Of a stretch of 64,000 nt of DNA, positions 17,020-24,673 are shown piece by piece. The number at the start of each line of letters is the position of its first letter. The first letter of the stretch is position 1. The position numbers and the translations under genes were made by a program. The notes below the pieces were generated by a model that was given only the letters and a program-made list of their open reading frames with translations, had not been told where the DNA came from and did not search any database. This DNA is from JACDAN01 sp036380355 (GTDB taxonomy: Bacteria; Actinomycetota; Thermoleophilia; Gaiellales; Gaiellaceae): contig DASVEW010000002.1 in NCBI GenBank assembly GCA_036380355.1, positions 9,162-73,161 of the forward strand. The letters run 5' to 3'.

Positions 17020-17063
17020 GGCCAGGGCTCGAAGAGCGCCTTGCGGGTTCGAGGAACCTGGCC
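17020..17063 (+). promoter_or_regulatory. Possible three-way-junction RNA element before small ORFs
   Basis: GGCCA (17020-17024) pairs with TGGCC (17059-17063). Inside are two hairpins, GCTC-GAA-GAGC (17027-17037) and GGTTC-GAG-GAACC (17046-17058). It lies 13 nt before the GTG of the small ORF at 17077. It may instead be a terminator or a chance fold. Confidence 0.35.
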
Positions 17064-17076
17064 TCAGACTGGCGCG

Positions 17077-17196
17077 GTGGCAGACGCCTGGGAGCGGGAG
17101 GACATCAACGCGCTCGTCCTCGCGGTTCTGGACATCAAGGCACTGCTGATCGAGTTGCTACAACTGCTCGGAGACGATGACGAAGAAGCGGAGTAG
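17077..17196 (+). CDS. Small Leu-rich acidic protein (39 aa), hypothetical
   Basis: A GTG-started ORF of 39 residues: an acidic start (MADAWEREDINALVLAVLDI), then a Leu-rich amphipathic helix (KALLIELLQLLG) and a run of Asp/Glu. It overlaps the next ORF by 20 bp, and the two are of opposite charge. No family is recognised. There is no strong ribosome binding site, so it remains a candidate gene. Confidence 0.4.
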   Translation: MADAWEREDINALVLAVLDIKALLIELLQLLGDDDEEAE

Positions 17197-17344
17197 CCGC
17201 GAGTTCTTCGAGCGCCATCGCGAGCAGTTCGAGCGGACCGACCAGGTCTTCCGCGAATGGTTGGAGCGATTCGAGGCGAGGCGTAAGGCGCAACGCCAGG
17301 CCGCCAAGCGGGAAGCCGAACAGGCCAGCGAGTCCTCGACATAA
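17177..17344 (+). CDS. Small basic coiled-coil protein (55 aa), hypothetical
   Basis: An ATG-started ORF of 55 residues, beginning MTKKRSSREFFERHREQFER, strongly charged and predicted to be one long helix (FREWLERFEARRKAQRQAAK). Its start lies inside the preceding 39-aa ORF. Overlap, opposite charge and helical nature make the two plausible binding partners, but no toxin-antitoxin family is recognised, and the region could be non-coding. Confidence 0.4.
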   Translation: MTKKRSSREFFERHREQFERTDQVFREWLERFEARRKAQRQAAKREAEQASESST

Positions 17345-17352
17345 CCATTTCC

Positions 17353-17382
17353 TTGACCGCGGGCGCACGCGCTGACTAAGGT
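17353..17382 (+). promoter_or_regulatory. Predicted promoter of the ABC exporter operon
   Basis: TTGACC (17353-17358), an 18-bp spacer and TAAGGT (17377-17382) give a start near 17389, about 105 nt before the ABC ATPase gene. The leader 17389-17493 contains no clear terminator. Confidence 0.55.
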
Positions 17383-17493
17383 GCGCCCCGTGCACATGTT
17401 CCGAATCGGCTGAGAACGCGCATCGGTTCGCGGGCCTCCCATGCGGCGGCCTGCTGGAGCCTGTTCTCGCAACTCGATTCGTAGGAGCATCGC

Positions 17494-18324
17494 ATGACCA
17501 CCAACTCGCACCAGAACAACTCAGTCGCCGCCGTCCGCGTCTCGGGCCTTCGGAAGGAGTTCTTCCGCAACGACGGCCGTGAGGGCCTGCGCCGGCGCCG
17601 GAAGCGCGTCGCGGCGCTGGACGGCGTGTCGTTCGAGGTCGCACGCGGCGAGACCGTGGCGATCCTGGGCCAGAACGGCTCGGGGAAGTCGACGCTGATC
17701 CGGCTCCTCTCGACGCTGCTCCTCCACGACGGCGGCGACGCCCGCATCTTCGAGCATGACGTCTTCCGCGACACGAGAGCCGTGAGACGGCTCATCAACC
17801 GTGTGTCGGTCGAGGCGTCGTTCTTCAAGAAGATGTCGGCGGTCGAGAACCTGAGTTACGCGGCGCGGTTTTACGGCATGTCGCCGCAATCGACGCGGAA
17901 GCGAATCCCGGAGATCCTCGGCCGGGTGGGCTTCCCGCGCGATCGCATCGGCGAGCCGCTGGAGGACATGTCCCGTGGGATGCAGCAGAAGGTCGCCCTG
18001 GCGAGGGCACTGCTGACCGCTCCCATCCTTCTCCTCCTCGACGAGCCCACCACCGGCCTCGACCCGCGCTCGAAGCTCGAGGTACAGGGGTTCATCCGTG
18101 AGATCCGCGAGTCCCACGACGCGACCGTGCTGCTCTGCACGCACGACCTCGTCGAGGCCGAGCAGCTCGCCGAGCGCGTCGGGATCCTCGACCGCGGGCG
18201 GCTGATCGAGCTCGCGCCTGCGGACGAGCTGAAGCGAAAGTACGAGGCGGCGACGCTGGAGGAGGCGTTCTTCTCCGCCACCGGCAAGGCGTTCGAGGAC
18301 GAGCCGCCGGAGGAGGACGAGTAA
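17494..18324 (+). CDS. ABC-2 type exporter, ATP-binding subunit
   Basis: A 276-residue ABC ATPase. Walker A is GQNGSGKST (about 65), the signature is the variant MSRGMQQKV in place of LSGGQ, Walker B is LLLLDEPTTGLD, and the H-loop is LLCTHDL. The variant signature and length fit the DrrA/NatA-like drug or polysaccharide exporters that pair with ABC-2 permeases. AGGAG lies 6 nt before the ATG. The permease gene follows after 167 bp containing a large inverted repeat. The exported substrate is unknown. Confidence 0.93.
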   Translation: MTTNSHQNNSVAAVRVSGLRKEFFRNDGREGLRRRRKRVAALDGVSFEVARGETVAILGQNGSGKSTLIRLLSTLLLHDGGDARIFEHDVFRDTRAVRRLINRVSVEASFFKKMSAVENLSYAARFYGMSPQSTRKRIPEILGRVGFPRDRIGEPLEDMSRGMQQKVALARALLTAPILLLLDEPTTGLDPRSKLEVQGFIREIRESHDATVLLCTHDLVEAEQLAERVGILDRGRLIELAPADELKRKYEAATLEEAFFSATGKAFEDEPPEEDE

Positions 18325-18351
18325 GTGCGCCACCAGGCAATGTCATCCACA

Positions 18352-18463
18352 CCTCTGGCGGCTGTAAAGCGGCGCCAGCCTGGAGCCTCAGATTGCGCCC
18401 ATATCTTGTCGATATGGACGCAATCTGAGTCCGCACTCTGGCTTGCTTTTCGCGTGCCAGAGG
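18352..18463. repeat. Nested inverted repeat between ABC ATPase and permease genes
   Basis: The inner arms are 18387-18405 and 18411-18429, 19 bp each with one mismatch and a 5-nt loop TTGTC. An outer 8-bp repeat CCTCTGGC (18352-18359)/GCCAGAGG (18456-18463) frames it. The inner arm is much richer in A/T than its surroundings. It has no open reading frame. It could be an intra-operon attenuator, an RNA stability element or a MITE-like insertion. Confidence 0.85.
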
Positions 18464-18491
18464 CGCGGCAACATCACCTGGAGGCGCACTG

Positions 18492-19328
18492 ATGCCGCAG
18501 GGAGCAGCAGCAGTCCTCCGCCACGAGCTGATCGGGCTCGCCGGCGTCTTCGAGCGCAACGTCTACCTCGTCCGCCGGTACATCTGGTGGGACATCGCGT
18601 TCTTCGTCTGGACGATCGCGAACACCCTGACGATCGTCTTCATCGGCGAAGGCGTCGAGGCGTCGGGTGGCGAGATCGACGTCGAGCGCGTGACGACACA
18701 GCTGCTCGTCGGCGCCGTGGTGTGGGCCTACCTCGGCGTGATCTTCGAGATCCTCACCGAGACCGTCGCCTGGGAGCGCTGGGAGGGGACGATCGAGTAC
18801 ACGTTCATGGCGCCGCTGTCCCGCCCGGTGCACCTGTTCGGGATGGGCCTCTTCGCGATCGTCTACGGGATCGTCCGCGCGATCCTGCTCTTCGGCGTGG
18901 TGGCGCTGTTCTTCGACCTCGATCTGGCCCAGGCGGACTACCTCGCGGCGATCGTGGTGCTGCTCGTCGCCTCGGTCTCGTTCATCGGGATCGGAATGAT
19001 GACGGCCGTCCTGCCGCTGATCTCGCCCGAGAAGGGCACGCAGCTCGGGTTCATGGCGCAGGGCATCCTCCTTGTCATCTCGGGCGTCTACTACCCGGTC
19101 GACGTGCTGCCGGGCTGGATGCAGTGGGCGTCGGTCGTCTCACCGGCCACCTACGCGCTCGACGGGCTCCGGGACGCGATCCTCCTCGGCGACGGGCTGA
19201 CCGCGATGGGCGACGAGCTGTGGCCGCTCGTGCTGATCGGCGCCGTCTCGATCCCGCTCGGCCTCTGGGTCTTCCGCGTCGGCGAGACGTACGCGAAGCG
19301 GCACGGGAAGCTGAAGAGGTCGGGATGA
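18492..19328 (+). CDS. ABC-2 type transporter permease
   Basis: A 278-residue membrane protein with about six helices (for example WWDIAFFVWTIANTLTIVFIG and GILLVISGVYYPVDVLPGWM), typical of ABC2_membrane permeases. The YYPVDVLPxWM segment is a common feature of this family. GGAGG lies 8 nt before the ATG. It works with the ATPase at 17494 to export an unknown molecule. The next gene (GNAT) starts inside its stop codon (ATGA). Confidence 0.92.
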   Translation: MPQGAAAVLRHELIGLAGVFERNVYLVRRYIWWDIAFFVWTIANTLTIVFIGEGVEASGGEIDVERVTTQLLVGAVVWAYLGVIFEILTETVAWERWEGTIEYTFMAPLSRPVHLFGMGLFAIVYGIVRAILLFGVVALFFDLDLAQADYLAAIVVLLVASVSFIGIGMMTAVLPLISPEKGTQLGFMAQGILLVISGVYYPVDVLPGWMQWASVVSPATYALDGLRDAILLGDGLTAMGDELWPLVLIGAVSIPLGLWVFRVGETYAKRHGKLKRSG

Positions 19329-20194
19329 TCCGGCGCGCGGACACCGACGGCGACCTCGCCGGGTGGTGCGAGGTCTGGAACGCGATCACGCCGCGCGAGC
19401 CGACCAGGCTGGAGGACGTCAAGCGGCGGCTGGAGCGCCAACCCGAGCGTCTCTACCTCGTCGCTCTCGAGGAGCAGGAGGTCGTCGGCCTCGGCTTCTG
19501 TGGGCCGTCACAGTCGCCCGAGCGGACCGCGGTCGTCGTCCGCGTTCTTCCCGAGCACCGGCGGCGCGGCATCGGGTCGGAGCTCCTTGACCTTCTCATC
19601 GCGCATGCCGCCGGCCTCGCGCGGCCGCGGGTGTCCGGGATGGTCTTCGAGGACGATCCCGAGTCGATCGCGTGGGTCACGAACCGCGGCTTCGAGGAGT
19701 ACGACCGCCAGGTCGAGCTCTCGCGCGAGTTGGGGCCGACGGAGGGCGAGCCGCAGGCCCCGAGCGGAATCGAGCTCGCCGAGCTCGACGAGAGCCGCCA
19801 CGAGGAGGCCTACGCGGTCTGGGCCGAGGGCTATCCCGACATGCCCGTCTCGCCGGCCATCCCTGCCCCGACCTACGAGGAATGGCTCGAGGAGGAGGTC
19901 TCCGGCCCGGTTACGTTCGTCGCGCTCGACGCGGCGCACGTCGTCGGGGCGGCCGCACTGCTGGAGCGCGTCGACGGGCTCGCCGAGCACGGGCTGACAG
20001 CCGTTCGTCGCTCCCACCGCGGCCGCGGGATCGCGACGGCGCTGAAGCAGGCGCTGATCCACTGGGCCGCGCAGAACGGCTACCGCGAGCTGACGACCTG
20101 GACGCAGGACGGCAACGCGGCGATGCAGGCCGTGAACCTGAAGCTCGGCTACCGGCCCAGGCCGGCGGTGATCAACGTCTGGAGGGAGCTGTGA
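19325..20194 (+). CDS. Tandem GNAT acetyltransferase (two domains)
   Basis: A 289-residue protein with two GNAT domains. Domain 1 (1-145) has VVRVLPEHRRRGIGSELLD and domain 2 (155-289) has TAVRRSHRGRGIATALKQAL; both carry the R/QxxGxG/A acetyl-CoA loop. Double GNATs of this size include mycothiol synthase-like and aminoglycoside N-acetyltransferase-like proteins, so a small-molecule modification role is possible. The ATG overlaps the permease stop (ATGA), and the gene is followed by an MFS gene with a GTGA overlap. Confidence 0.88.
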   Translation: MIRRADTDGDLAGWCEVWNAITPREPTRLEDVKRRLERQPERLYLVALEEQEVVGLGFCGPSQSPERTAVVVRVLPEHRRRGIGSELLDLLIAHAAGLARPRVSGMVFEDDPESIAWVTNRGFEEYDRQVELSRELGPTEGEPQAPSGIELAELDESRHEEAYAVWAEGYPDMPVSPAIPAPTYEEWLEEEVSGPVTFVALDAAHVVGAAALLERVDGLAEHGLTAVRRSHRGRGIATALKQALIHWAAQNGYRELTTWTQDGNAAMQAVNLKLGYRPRPAVINVWREL

Positions 20195-21447
20195 AGCGCC
20201 CGGATGCCACCCGAGTCTTCTACGGGATGGAGTTCTTCGACACGCTCGGGGCGCAAGCCGCGTTCACCGTCTGGGCCGTCTACCTCGTCCAGGACGTGGG
20301 CGTGAACCCGCTTCAGCTCGTCCTGCTCGGGACGGTGAGCGAGATCGCGATCTTCCTCTTCGAGGTGCCGACCGGCGTCGTCGCCGACATCTACAGCCGG
20401 CGGCTCTCGATCATCGTCGGGATGATCGTCGCCGGGCTGTCGATGGTCCTCTTCGGCCTCGTCGCCGTGTACTGGGTCATCGTCGTAGCGGTGATCCTGC
20501 GCGGGATCGGCGGGACCTTCATGAGCGGCGCCTGGGAGGCCTGGATCACGGACGAGCACGGCGTCGACGGCATCGGGCGGGTGTTCCTCCGCGGCAACCA
20601 GTTCTCGTACCTCGGCGCGATCGTCGGAGCGGGGGCAGGCGTCGCGATCGCGACCTGGGATCTCGGCGCGGGGATCGTCTTCGGCGGGCTCGTCTCCGCC
20701 GCGACCGGTGTCGCGTGCATCTTCCTCATGCCCGAGCACGGCTTCCGCCGCCGTCCCGTGGAGGAGCGCACCTCACCGTTGCGGGCGATGAAGACGACGG
20801 CAGTGACGGGCGGCCGCGTGATTCGCGGGCACAACATCCTGCTCCTCATCGTCGCGATCACCTTCTTCGCCGGCGCCGCGTCCGAGGGCCTCGACCGACT
20901 CTGGGAGGCGCACCTGATCCAGAGCGTCGGCCTTCCCGAGCTGTGGGGGCTCGACCCGGTCGTCTGGTTCGGCGTGTTCAACATCGTGGGGCTCGTCGCC
21001 GGGATCGTGATCACGTCCTTCCTGGTCCCCCGCTTCGAGCACGCTGGCAACGCGAAGCTGGCCCGCGCCCTGCTCGCACTGACGGTCGTCCTCTCGTTCT
21101 CGGTCGTCGTCTTCGGTCTCGCGACCAGCTTCGTGGTCGCGGCGGTCGCCTACCTCGTCGCGCGCCTCGTGCGCCGGCTCAAGGACCCGCTGTACGTGAC
21201 CTGGCTGAACAAGAACGTCGAGGACTCCAGCGTTCGGGCGACCGTGAACTCGATCGCGAGCCAGTCCGACGCGATCGGGGAGGTCGCAGGAGGGCCGGCC
21301 ATCGGGGTCGTCGGCACCGTCGCGTCCCTGCGCGCGGCGCTAGTCGCCACCGGCCTGCTCCTGACGCCGGCGATCGCGCTCTTCGTCCGCGCGCTCCGCC
21401 ACGGCGGCCGGGAGCCGGAGCTCGAGGAGGCCGAGGCAACGGCGTGA
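20191..21447 (+). CDS. MFS transporter
   Basis: A 418-residue transporter with about twelve helices. MEFFDTLGAQAAFTVWAVYLVQ starts helix 1, and the loop 2-3 motif GVVADIYSRRLSIIVG corresponds to MFS motif A (GxxADxxxRR). It starts with GTG overlapping the GNAT stop (GTGA). The place after an ABC exporter and a GNAT gene fits a drug or metabolite efflux function, which is inference. Confidence 0.9.
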   Translation: MKRPDATRVFYGMEFFDTLGAQAAFTVWAVYLVQDVGVNPLQLVLLGTVSEIAIFLFEVPTGVVADIYSRRLSIIVGMIVAGLSMVLFGLVAVYWVIVVAVILRGIGGTFMSGAWEAWITDEHGVDGIGRVFLRGNQFSYLGAIVGAGAGVAIATWDLGAGIVFGGLVSAATGVACIFLMPEHGFRRRPVEERTSPLRAMKTTAVTGGRVIRGHNILLLIVAITFFAGAASEGLDRLWEAHLIQSVGLPELWGLDPVVWFGVFNIVGLVAGIVITSFLVPRFEHAGNAKLARALLALTVVLSFSVVVFGLATSFVVAAVAYLVARLVRRLKDPLYVTWLNKNVEDSSVRATVNSIASQSDAIGEVAGGPAIGVVGTVASLRAALVATGLLLTPAIALFVRALRHGGREPELEEAEATA

Positions 21448-22766
21448 GGCGGATCCGGATCCTCGAGCCGCTGCGCGAGCGCGACTTCGCGCTCTTCTGG
21501 CTCGGGTGGACGGTGTCCCTGGTCGGCGACGGGTTCTTCCTCGTCGCCATCGCCTGGCAGGTCTTCGACCTCTGGAACTCGCCGACGGCGCTCGCGGTCG
21601 TGGGCGTGGCCGAGACGATCCCGATCGTCGCCTTCGTGCTCCTCGGCGGCGTCCTCGCCGACCGCTTCGAGCGCCGCAAGGTGCTGATCTTCTCGAGCGC
21701 CCTGCGCGGAGTCGCCGTAGGCGTGCTCGGAGTCCTCGCCATCACCGAGGTGATCGAGCTCTGGCACATCTTCGTCCTCGCGGCGTTCTTCGGCACGGGC
21801 CAGGCGTTCCAGGGCCCTGCGGCCGGGGCGATCATCCCGGATCTCGTTCCCAGGCACCTACTCGTGCAGGCGAACTCGCTCTCGCAGTTCGTGCGGCAAG
21901 CGGCCTTCGCGTTCGTCGGGCCGGCGGCCGGCGGCTTCGTGGTCCACGCTTTCGGCGCAGGCTGGGCGTTCCTGATCGACGCCGCGACGTTCGGCTTCGC
22001 GATCGCGACCCTCCTGCTCCTGCGCCCACGGCCGGCGGCCGCGACGTCGGAGACCACGTCCCTGCGACGGGACATCGCCGAGGGGCTCCGGTACGTGCGC
22101 CGGACCGTCTGGCTGTGGGGCACGCTCGCGTGGGCCTTCGCGGCGGTCTTCCTCGTCTACGGCCCGTGGACGGTCCTGCTTCCGTTCCTCGTGCGCAACG
22201 AGCTCGGCGGTGACGCCGGAGACCTCGGCCTCGTGTTCGCAGCGGGCGGGCTCGGCGCGATTCTCGTCTCTCTTGCCGTGGGCCAGCTCGGTCTCCCCCG
22301 CCGGCACATCACCTTCATGTACGCGCTCTGGATGATCGCCTGTCTCCAGATCGCGGCATACGCGATCGCCGGCGTTCCGTGGCACGCGATGGCGATCTCC
22401 TTCGCGGGGGAAGGCTGCTGGGCGGCAGGCCTGATCGTGTGGGTGACGCTGATGCAGCGCGTCGTGCCGGCCGAGCTGCTCGGGCGGGTGAAGAGCGTCG
22501 ACTGGCTGCTGTCGCTCGGCCTCGTCCCGCTGTCGTTCGCCGTCACGGGCCCGCTCGCGGGCTGGCTCGGCGTGAAGACCGTGCTCGTCGCTGCCGGCAT
22601 CGGGGCCAGTGCACTGACGGCGCTCTTCTACTTCCTCCCCGGCATGCGCGACACGGAGACTCCCGGCCACACAAGCCGCGTGATCCTCAGCGAGGCCGAC
22701 CGTCCGCTGGAGACTGCGGACGAACGCGACACGTCGCTCGCGCCGGCTCGACCTGGTCCGGGCTAG
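21444..22766 (+). CDS. MFS transporter (MFS_3, EntS-like)
   Basis: A 440-residue transporter. The N-terminus RILEPLRERDFALFWLGWTVSLVGDGFFLVAIAWQ and VLADRFERRKVLIFSSALRG are typical of MFS_3 exporters such as EntS and macrolide-efflux-like proteins. The GTG start overlaps the preceding MFS stop (GTGA), so five genes from 17494 to 22766 form one coupled unit, apart from the spacer at 18325-18491. Two different MFS proteins in a row could act on different substrates or as a pair. Confidence 0.9.
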   Translation: MRRIRILEPLRERDFALFWLGWTVSLVGDGFFLVAIAWQVFDLWNSPTALAVVGVAETIPIVAFVLLGGVLADRFERRKVLIFSSALRGVAVGVLGVLAITEVIELWHIFVLAAFFGTGQAFQGPAAGAIIPDLVPRHLLVQANSLSQFVRQAAFAFVGPAAGGFVVHAFGAGWAFLIDAATFGFAIATLLLLRPRPAAATSETTSLRRDIAEGLRYVRRTVWLWGTLAWAFAAVFLVYGPWTVLLPFLVRNELGGDAGDLGLVFAAGGLGAILVSLAVGQLGLPRRHITFMYALWMIACLQIAAYAIAGVPWHAMAISFAGEGCWAAGLIVWVTLMQRVVPAELLGRVKSVDWLLSLGLVPLSFAVTGPLAGWLGVKTVLVAAGIGASALTALFYFLPGMRDTETPGHTSRVILSEADRPLETADERDTSLAPARPGPG

Positions 22767-22776
22767 CTGTTACGCT
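22748..22776 (+). promoter_or_regulatory. Predicted glnA2 promoter
   Basis: TCGACC (22748-22753), a 17-bp spacer and TACGCT (22771-22776) give a start near 22783. The promoter overlaps the 3' end of the MFS gene, whose stop codon is at 22764-22766. Confidence 0.5.
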
Positions 22777-22782
22777 CCGCCC

Positions 22783-22845
22783 AGCACGGAGGCAACGGGG
22801 CCTCGGGCGGTCGCCCGGGGCTTTTCGCATTCAAGGAGGCGAGGA
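22783..22845 (+). promoter_or_regulatory. glnA2 leader: hexaloop antiterminator and intrinsic terminator (putative ANTAR target)
   Basis: GAGGC (22789-22793), hexaloop AACGGG (22794-22799), GCCTC (22800-22804) form a hairpin with A at loop position 1 and G at position 4. GCCTC is also the start of a 9-bp terminator stem GCCTCGGGC (22800-22808)/GCCCGGGGC (22813-22821) followed by TTTT (22822-22825), so the two folds compete. CGCATTCAAGGAGG with the ribosome binding site follows, almost identical to the glnA1 leader. Confidence 0.8.
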
Positions 22846-24210
22846 ATGGCGCAGGTCGAGACCAAGGCGAGGGCGACGTCCAGCACCGAGGACCGGCAGC
22901 AGGTCCTCAAGCGGATCCAGGATGAGGGAGTCGAGTTCCTCCTGCTCTGGTTCACGGATCTCGAGGGTCACCTGAAGAGCTTCGCGGTCACGCCCGCGGA
23001 GATGCAGGAGGCGCTCGACGACGGGATGGGCTTCGACGGCTCGTCGATCACCGGCTTCAACGCGATCGAGGAGTCCGACATGGTCGCGATCCCGGACCCG
23101 GCGACGTTCCAGCTGATGCCGTGGCGCGAAGGCGAGACGAAGGTCGCGAGGATGATCTGCGACGTCGTCACACCGGACGGCGAGCCGTATGAGGGCGACC
23201 CGCGCTACGTCCTTCGCCGCGCGCTCGAACGGATGAAGAGCATGGGTTTCGAGACGTTCAACGTCGGCCCCGAGCTCGAGTACTTCCTCTTCAAGGACTC
23301 GAAGGGCACCGAGACGCTGGACGAGGGCGGCTACTTCGCCATGACGACGATGGATGCCGCGAGCGAGCTGCGGCAGGAGACGGTCCGCGCGCTCGAGTCG
23401 ATGGGGATCCCGATCGAGTACGTCCACCACGAGGTCGGGCCCTCCCAGCACGAGATCGACATGCGGTTCGCGCCGGCGCTCGAGATGGCCGACCACACGA
23501 TCACCTACCGCCTGATCGTCAAGGAGATCGCGAAGAAGGCGGGTTACCACGCAACCTTTATGCCGAAGCCGATCTTCGGCGAGAACGGCTCGGGGATGCA
23601 CACGCACCAGTCGCTCTTCACCGACGGCCGGAACGCGTTCTTCGACGCGGACGACCAGTGGCACCTTTCGGACACCGGCAAGGCCTTCATCGCCGGGCAG
23701 CTCCGCCACGCGCGGGAGATCGCCGGCGTGTTCGCGCAGTGGGTCAACTCGTACAAGCGGCTCGTGCCCGGCTACGAGGCGCCCGTCTACGTGGCGTGGT
23801 CGCAGCGGAACCGTTCGGCGCTGATCCGGATCCCGGTCTACAAGCCGGGGTCCGAGCAGGCGACGCGCGCGGAGATCCGCTGCCCCGATCCGGCGTGCAA
23901 CCCGTACCTGACCTTCGCGGCACTGCTCCACGCGGGGCTCGACGGGATCGAGCACGGCTACGAGCTCCCGGAGCCGATGGAGACGAACCTCTACCACCTG
24001 ACCGCCGAGCAACGGCGTGAGCGCGGAATCGTCTCGCTGCCGGAGACGCTCGGCGAGGCGATCGACGAGCTCTCACAGTCCGAGCTCGCGAAGAAGGCGC
24101 TCGGGCGGCACATTTTCGACCGCTACATCGAGCTCAAGCGCAAGGAGTGGGACGAGTACCGCGTCCAGCTCACGTCATGGGAGCTGGACCGCTACCTGCC
24201 GGTGCTCTGA
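22846..24210 (+). CDS. glnA: Type I glutamine synthetase (GSI-alpha like), glnA2
   Basis: A 454-residue glutamine synthetase with GFDGSSITGFNAIEESDM, GPELEYFLF, NGSGMHTHQSLF and NRSALIRIPVYKPG. It is shorter than glnA1, lacks a clear adenylylation loop and has NLYHLTAEQRRERGI at that place, like the GSI-alpha group that is feedback-regulated instead. AAGGAGG lies 7-8 nt before the ATG. The leader with hexaloop and terminator suggests control by antitermination. Two divergent GS genes in one window suggest different nitrogen conditions for each. Confidence 0.95.
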   Translation: MAQVETKARATSSTEDRQQVLKRIQDEGVEFLLLWFTDLEGHLKSFAVTPAEMQEALDDGMGFDGSSITGFNAIEESDMVAIPDPATFQLMPWREGETKVARMICDVVTPDGEPYEGDPRYVLRRALERMKSMGFETFNVGPELEYFLFKDSKGTETLDEGGYFAMTTMDAASELRQETVRALESMGIPIEYVHHEVGPSQHEIDMRFAPALEMADHTITYRLIVKEIAKKAGYHATFMPKPIFGENGSGMHTHQSLFTDGRNAFFDADDQWHLSDTGKAFIAGQLRHAREIAGVFAQWVNSYKRLVPGYEAPVYVAWSQRNRSALIRIPVYKPGSEQATRAEIRCPDPACNPYLTFAALLHAGLDGIEHGYELPEPMETNLYHLTAEQRRERGIVSLPETLGEAIDELSQSELAKKALGRHIFDRYIELKRKEWDEYRVQLTSWELDRYLPVL

Positions 24211-24220
24211 GCCGGCCAGA

Positions 24221-24252
24221 ACGACCGCGAGCTGCAAACGCAGCTCGCAGTC
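24221..24252 (+). terminator. Hairpin after glnA2 (possible terminator)
   Basis: GCGAGCTGC (24227-24235), loop AAAC, GCAGCTCGC (24240-24248) is a perfect 9-bp stem 16 bp after the glnA2 stop. There is no U-tract directly behind it, so it may work only as an mRNA 3' end stabiliser. Confidence 0.5.
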
Positions 24253-24326
24253 GGCCGTCAGTTCGTCCCACCCGCCGCAGGGAGGGCAGGACACCGATCC
24301 ATTGTTGCCGTTTTTCCCCTGCTTGG

Positions 24327-24590
24327 CTAGAGAAACGCGCGGATATTTTCGCGCTCGACGTTCAGGCCGACCACGCCGCTCGAGCGGTCGATCGCCTGGA
24401 TCGTCGTCGCCGGCACCAGGCGGCGGCGTCGCGCGAGGAAGCCGGAGCGAACCGAGAGCGCGTCGGGAACGTCCCTCGCCGCGCCGTACATCGGGCACTC
24501 GACGCGACCGACGATCCTCCCTCGTGCGTCCGCGACCAGGTAGCCGATCGTCTGGCGGAGGTCGGGAAGCAACGGGACGGCTTCGCTCAC
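24327..24590 (-). CDS. PRC-barrel-like small protein (87 aa)
   Basis: An 87-residue protein. The beta-rich pattern TIGYLVADARGRIVGRVECP...RRRLVPATTIQAIDRSSGVVGLNVER resembles a PRC-barrel domain, with the usual order of an opening GxVVxDxxGxxIG strand and a closing Vxx-strand. PRC-barrels occur in photosynthetic reaction-centre H subunits and in RNA-processing or stress proteins. The GTG start (24590) has TAGGTT 7 nt upstream, fitting a leaderless transcript. It is divergent from the histidine kinase gene. Exact role unknown. Confidence 0.7.
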   Translation of the reverse strand: MSEAVPLLPDLRQTIGYLVADARGRIVGRVECPMYGAARDVPDALSVRSGFLARRRRLVPATTIQAIDRSSGVVGLNVERENIRAFL

Positions 24591-24673
24591 GGAGCGAAAC
24601 CTACTGGTCAGCTGTCAGCGATTTCGGTTGCCGCGCGTAAAGACTTTGTTAGCGAGCCAGGCGGTAGGTTCCG

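Noticed and set aside
17046..17058. GGTTCGAGGAACC as the T-arm of a tRNA
   Set aside because: No D-arm, anticodon arm or acceptor stem of proper length around it.
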